DNA of 15,985 nucleotides, taken from assembly GCA_036522155.1 (NCBI GenBank), contig DATDGI010000460.1, positions 1-15,985 on the forward strand. The letters run 5' to 3'. The translations under genes and the position numbers were made by a program. Within the stretch, counting starts at the first letter, position 1; each line of letters begins with the position of its first letter. Below the pieces are notes generated by a model. The model was not told where the DNA came from. It searched no databases and saw only the letters and a program-made list of their open reading frames with translations. Below are positions 13,485 to 15,985 of the stretch, in pieces. This DNA comes from UBA9676 sp036522155 (GTDB lineage: Bacteria > Actinomycetota > Actinomycetes > Streptosporangiales > Streptosporangiaceae).

Positions 13485-14784
13485 GCACGGCCGGTTGCGG
13501 CCGCTGCCCGCCGGGCACGGGCACGTCACGCATCCGGCGCAGCGGCGAGAAGAAGACCCACAGCCCGGAGGCCCAGGCGCCCACCGCCGCCACCCACAGC
13601 GACGGCCGGACCCCGAGCGCGGTGCCCAGGGTGCCGCCGAGCAGGCTGCCGATGGGCAGGGTGCCCCAGACGATCCAGCGCACGGCCGCGTTCATCCGCC
13701 CCATCAGTTCCGGCGGGCAGATCGCCTGCCGGTAGCTGAGCTGGGCGACGTTGTAGAGCACCCCGGAGAAGGCGTAGCTGCCCCAGCCGGCCACGTACAG
13801 CAGCACGCCGAGGCCAGGCTGGGCCAGCGGCAGCAGCAGCGTGGCCGGGCCGAGCCCGAGGATGGAGACCCAGATGATCCGGGCCGAGCCGATCCGGCGG
13901 GACAGCGGGCCCGAGGCCGCGCCGCCGGCCACGCCGCCCAGCGCGGCCAGCGAGATGACCAGGCCGGTGTAGGCCGGACTGACGTGCAGCACCCGCACCA
14001 GGAAGATGATCTGCAGAGCCGCCACCATGCCGCCGCACAGGTTGGCGGTGGCCGTGCAGGCGACGATCTTGCGCAGGATCGGCTCGCGGAAGATGAACGA
14101 CAGCCCGGCGGTGAGTTCGGCCCACGGCCGGCCCCGGGCCGGCCCGGCGGCCTGCCGCTGGCGGCGAGATGGCTCGGTGGTCCTGATGAACAGCAGCGAG
14201 ACCACGGAGACCAGATAGGAGGCCGCGTCCACGGTCATCGCCCCGGCCGCGCCGAGCAGGCCGACCAGTGCACCGCCCACGCCGGGCCCGGCCACCTGGG
14301 CCGCCTGCGCGGTGGTCTGCAGCTTGCCGTTCCCGTCGGCGAGCTGGTCGGCCCGGATCAGCAGCGGGACATAGCTCTGGTAGGCGACGTCGAAGAACAC
14401 GGTGGCGATGCCCGCCGCCAGCGCGACCGCGTACAACTGGGCCATGGTGAGCTTCCCGAGCGCCGCGGCCAGCGGGACCGTGCCGATGATCAGCAGCCGG
14501 GCCGCGTCGCACCCGATCATGAGCCAGCGCTTGCGCAGCCGGTCCACCACCAGCCCGGCCGGCAGGGGGAGGACCAGGAAGGCCGCCATGACCAGCGCGG
14601 CCAGCAGCCCAACCGCGAAGGTTGACGCGTGCAGCACGACCACGGCGGTCAGCGGCAGGGCCAGGATGGTGACCGCCGAGCCCGCCTCGCTGACCGTCTG
14701 CCCGCCCCACAGCAGCAGGAATTCCCGGTGCCGCCAGAGGGACCGCGGCCGCTCGCCGCCCGCCGGTGGAGTCCGTCGCCGCAT
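13471..14784 (-). CDS. MFS exporter, probable MFS_3 (EntS/multidrug-like) type
   Basis: The 437-residue protein is a 12-helix major facilitator. It opens with a basic leader and LWRHREFLLLWGGQTVSEAG, the start typical of the MFS_3 branch, which includes enterobactin exporter EntS and macrolide-efflux-like proteins. VVDRLRKRWLMIGCD is the loop 2-3 region, and the second half repeats it as PLSRRIGSARIIWVS. The C-terminus is a short cytoplasmic Pro-rich tail. The substrate cannot be deduced. ATG at 14784-14782 is chosen because the MFS fold begins there; the open frame upstream is antisense to acpS and nnr. There is no Shine-Dalgarno sequence. Its TGA at 13471-13473 overlaps the glmS end by 14 nt. 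It interrupts the plus-strand run of glmS and acpS-nnr, suggesting a lineage-specific insertion. Confidence 0.88.
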   Translation of the reverse strand: MRRRTPPAGGERPRSLWRHREFLLLWGGQTVSEAGSAVTILALPLTAVVVLHASTFAVGLLAALVMAAFLVLPLPAGLVVDRLRKRWLMIGCDAARLLIIGTVPLAAALGKLTMAQLYAVALAAGIATVFFDVAYQSYVPLLIRADQLADGNGKLQTTAQAAQVAGPGVGGALVGLLGAAGAMTVDAASYLVSVVSLLFIRTTEPSRRQRQAAGPARGRPWAELTAGLSFIFREPILRKIVACTATANLCGGMVAALQIIFLVRVLHVSPAYTGLVISLAALGGVAGGAASGPLSRRIGSARIIWVSILGLGPATLLLPLAQPGLGVLLYVAGWGSYAFSGVLYNVAQLSYRQAICPPELMGRMNAAVRWIVWGTLPIGSLLGGTLGTALGVRPSLWVAAVGAWASGLWVFFSPLRRMRDVPVPGGQRPQPAVLTPQ

Positions 14785-14790
14785 GCAGAC

Positions 14791-14820
14791 AGTGTCGGCC
14801 GGGGCGCCGCGTGCTGTCGA
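14791..14820 (-). promoter_or_regulatory. Possible MFS gene promoter with leaderless start
   Basis: On the minus strand TCGACA (14820-14815, five of six matches to TTGACA) is 18 nt before GACACT (14796-14791). The latter is six bases from ATG at 14784. The -10 lacks the first T, so this is weaker than the glmS case. The -35 lies inside the 30-bp tandem repeat. Confidence 0.35.
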
Positions 14821-14856
14821 TCTGGCCGGCCGGGGCGCCGCGTGCTGTCGATCTGG
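14796..14856. repeat. Perfect 30-bp tandem direct repeat in the MFS-acpS spacer
   Basis: Bases 14796-14825 and 14827-14856 are identical over 30 positions, with one base (C14826) between them, giving a 31-nt period. Each unit starts CGGCCGGGGCGCCGC and ends GTCGATCTGG. The base before and the base after differ, so the unit ends are sharp. The repeat fills most of the 85-nt divergent spacer. Confidence 0.95.
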
Positions 14857-14869
14857 AAAGCTGGGGACC

Positions 14870-15220
14870 GTGATCGTTGGCATCGGCGTGGACATCGTCG
14901 CCATCGCCCGGCTCGAGTCCGCCCTGCGGCGGACCCCGGCGCTGGCGGGTCGCCTGTTCACCGAGGGCGAACGCGGCCGGGGGCCGGACTCGCTCGCCGG
15001 GTGTTTCGCCGCCAAGGAGGCGGTGGCCAAGGCCCTCGCCGCGCCGGCCGGGCTGCGCTGGACCGATGTCGAGGTTGGGCGCGACCCGGCGGGCCGCCCG
15101 GTGCTGTCCGTGCGCGGCACCGTGGCGCAGGCCGCCGCCAGCCGCGGGGTCCGTGGCTGGCATCTGTCGATCTCGCACGACGCCGGCCTGTGCGTCGCGA
15201 TGGTGGTGGCCGAAGGATGA
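14870..15220 (+). CDS. acpS: Holo-[acyl-carrier-protein] synthase
   Basis: AcpS transfers 4'-phosphopantetheine from CoA to acyl carrier protein. The 116-residue product from GTG 14870 has the family motifs in order: IVGIGVDIVAIARLE with the metal-binding Asp8, LFTEGER, CFAAKEAVAKAL with Glu50 and Lys54, GRPVLSVRG, and the end LSISHDAGLCVAMVVAEG. Length is normal for the trimeric AcpS class. GTG 14870 is chosen because the conserved N-terminus begins there; GGAAAG at 14855-14860 is nine bases upstream, and the frame is open further upstream but antisense to the MFS gene. It overlaps the next gene by ATGA (15217-15220), so the two are co-translated. Confidence 0.96.
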   Translation: MIVGIGVDIVAIARLESALRRTPALAGRLFTEGERGRGPDSLAGCFAAKEAVAKALAAPAGLRWTDVEVGRDPAGRPVLSVRGTVAQAAASRGVRGWHLSISHDAGLCVAMVVAEG

Positions 15221-15985
15221 GAAGGGCGCACGATGTCGCCACCATCCGGGCCGCCGAGCAGGCCCTGATGGCGGCGCTCCCGCCCGGCACCCTGATGCAG
15301 CGGGCCGCCGCCGGCCTGGCCGTGGTCTGCGCCGGGGTGCTTGGGCGCGTCTACGGCTCCCGGGTGGTGGTGCTGGCCGGGAGCGGCGACAACGGCGGCG
15401 ACGCGCTCTACGCGGGCGCCCGGCTCGCCCGGCGGGGGGCCAGGGTGACCGCGGTCGCCGCGGCCAGCCGGGTGCACGAGCAGGCCGCGGCGGCGCTGCG
15501 GGCCGCGGGCGGGCGGGTCACCGGGACCGGCGACCCGGGGCTGCCCGGCCTGATCGGGACGGCCGACCTGGTGCTTGACGGACTGCTCGGCATCGGCGGC
15601 CGGGGCCGCCTGCGCGAGCCGCAGGCGGCCCTGGCCGAGCTAGCCGCGACCGGCCCGGTGGTGGTGGCGGTGGACCTGCCGAGCGGGATCGACGCCGACA
15701 GCGGGACGGTGGACGGCCCGGCCGTGCGGGCGGACGTCACCGTGACGTTCGGGACGTGGAAGCCGGGCCTGCTGATCGACCCGGGCGCGGGCCACGCCGG
15801 GGTGGCCGAACTCGTCGATATCGGGCTGGGCCCGTACCTGGCCGAGCCCGTCGCGGCCGCCTTCCAGGCGGCGGACGTGGCCGCCCTGCTGGCCCAGCCG
15901 CCCGGCGAGTCCGACAAGTACCGCCGGGGAGTGCTCGGCATCGTGGCCGGCAGCGACCGGTTCACCGGCGCGGCCACCCTGGCCG
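15217..15985 (+). CDS. nnr: Bifunctional NAD(P)H-hydrate epimerase/dehydratase, 3' end missing
   Basis: This enzyme repairs hydrated NAD(P)H: the N-terminal (YjeF_N) domain epimerises the R form, and the C-terminal carbohydrate-kinase-like domain dehydrates the S form with ADP. ATG 15217 overlaps the acpS stop. The 256 visible residues begin MRRAHDVATIRAAEQALMAA. They include the NAD(P)H-hydrate loop GSGDNGGDALYAGARLARRG (55-74), the block LVLDGLLGIGGRGRLREP, and VDLPSGIDADSGTVDGP with Asp159. From about residue 232 the dehydratase domain starts with DKYRRGVLGIVAGSDR. The frame remains open at the window end, so roughly half the protein is missing. acpS-nnr (often followed by alr) is a common actinobacterial order. 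Confidence 0.95.
   Translation, partial: MRRAHDVATIRAAEQALMAALPPGTLMQRAAAGLAVVCAGVLGRVYGSRVVVLAGSGDNGGDALYAGARLARRGARVTAVAAASRVHEQAAAALRAAGGRVTGTGDPGLPGLIGTADLVLDGLLGIGGRGRLREPQAALAELAATGPVVVAVDLPSGIDADSGTVDGPAVRADVTVTFGTWKPGLLIDPGAGHAGVAELVDIGLGPYLAEPVAAAFQAADVAALLAQPPGESDKYRRGVLGIVAGSDRFTGAATLA

Noticed and set aside
13526..15178. 550-codon minus-strand frame over the MFS and acpS region
   Set aside because: The real minus-strand gene is the frame with clear transmembrane helices (13471-14784); this one is out of frame with it and rich in Arg/Ala/Pro.
14785..15477. N-terminal extension of the MFS protein to 668 residues
   Set aside because: The extra part is antisense to acpS and nnr and has no transporter features; the MFS fold begins at ATG 14784.

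Overview
The window is high-GC chromosomal DNA from an actinobacterium. The signs are GTG starts, TAnnnT-type -10 boxes, Ala/Pro/acidic extensions on L17 and S9, actinobacterial sequence in infA/rpsM/rpsK, and the block infA-rpmJ-rpsM-rpsK-rpsD-rpoA-rplQ-truA followed by rplM-rpsI-glmM-glmS and acpS-nnr. A lineage near Streptosporangiales or Thermomonosporaceae is possible, but this is a guess. No tRNA, rRNA, IS element, prophage or CRISPR array was seen.

Layout: (1) 1-414, the 3' part of a DUF1707-type small membrane protein, then a spacer with a possible promoter and a perfect 11-bp hairpin. (2) 657-5189, the translation/transcription operon: IF-1, L36, S13, S11, S4, RNA polymerase alpha, L17 and the tRNA pseudouridine synthase TruA. 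TruA has no ordinary start codon where its N-terminus should be. (3) 5278-8770, an accessory pair in convergent orientation: a DUF2252 protein and a 677-residue Pro/Gly-rich single-pass membrane protein of unknown function. (4) 8771-9098, a divergent control region. (5) 9099-13484, rplM-rpsI-glmM-glmS, ribosomal proteins L13 and S9 plus two enzymes of UDP-GlcNAc (cell-wall precursor) synthesis. (6) 13471-14784, an MFS exporter on the minus strand, tail-overlapping glmS by 14 nt. (7) 14785-14869, a short divergent region with a 30-bp tandem duplication. (8) 14870 to the end, acpS and the start of the bifunctional NAD(P)H-hydrate repair gene, overlapping by ATGA.

Most of the window is core gene content and I see no convincing new multi-gene system. 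The points most worth a second look are the missing truA start codon; two or three genes whose start codon lies exactly where a leaderless transcript would begin (glmS, the Pro-rich membrane protein, and more weakly the MFS gene); the 30-bp tandem duplication over the MFS/acpS promoter region; and the uncharacterised gene pair in the truA-rplM interval, a place occupied by ESX-4 secretion genes in Mycobacterium tuberculosis.
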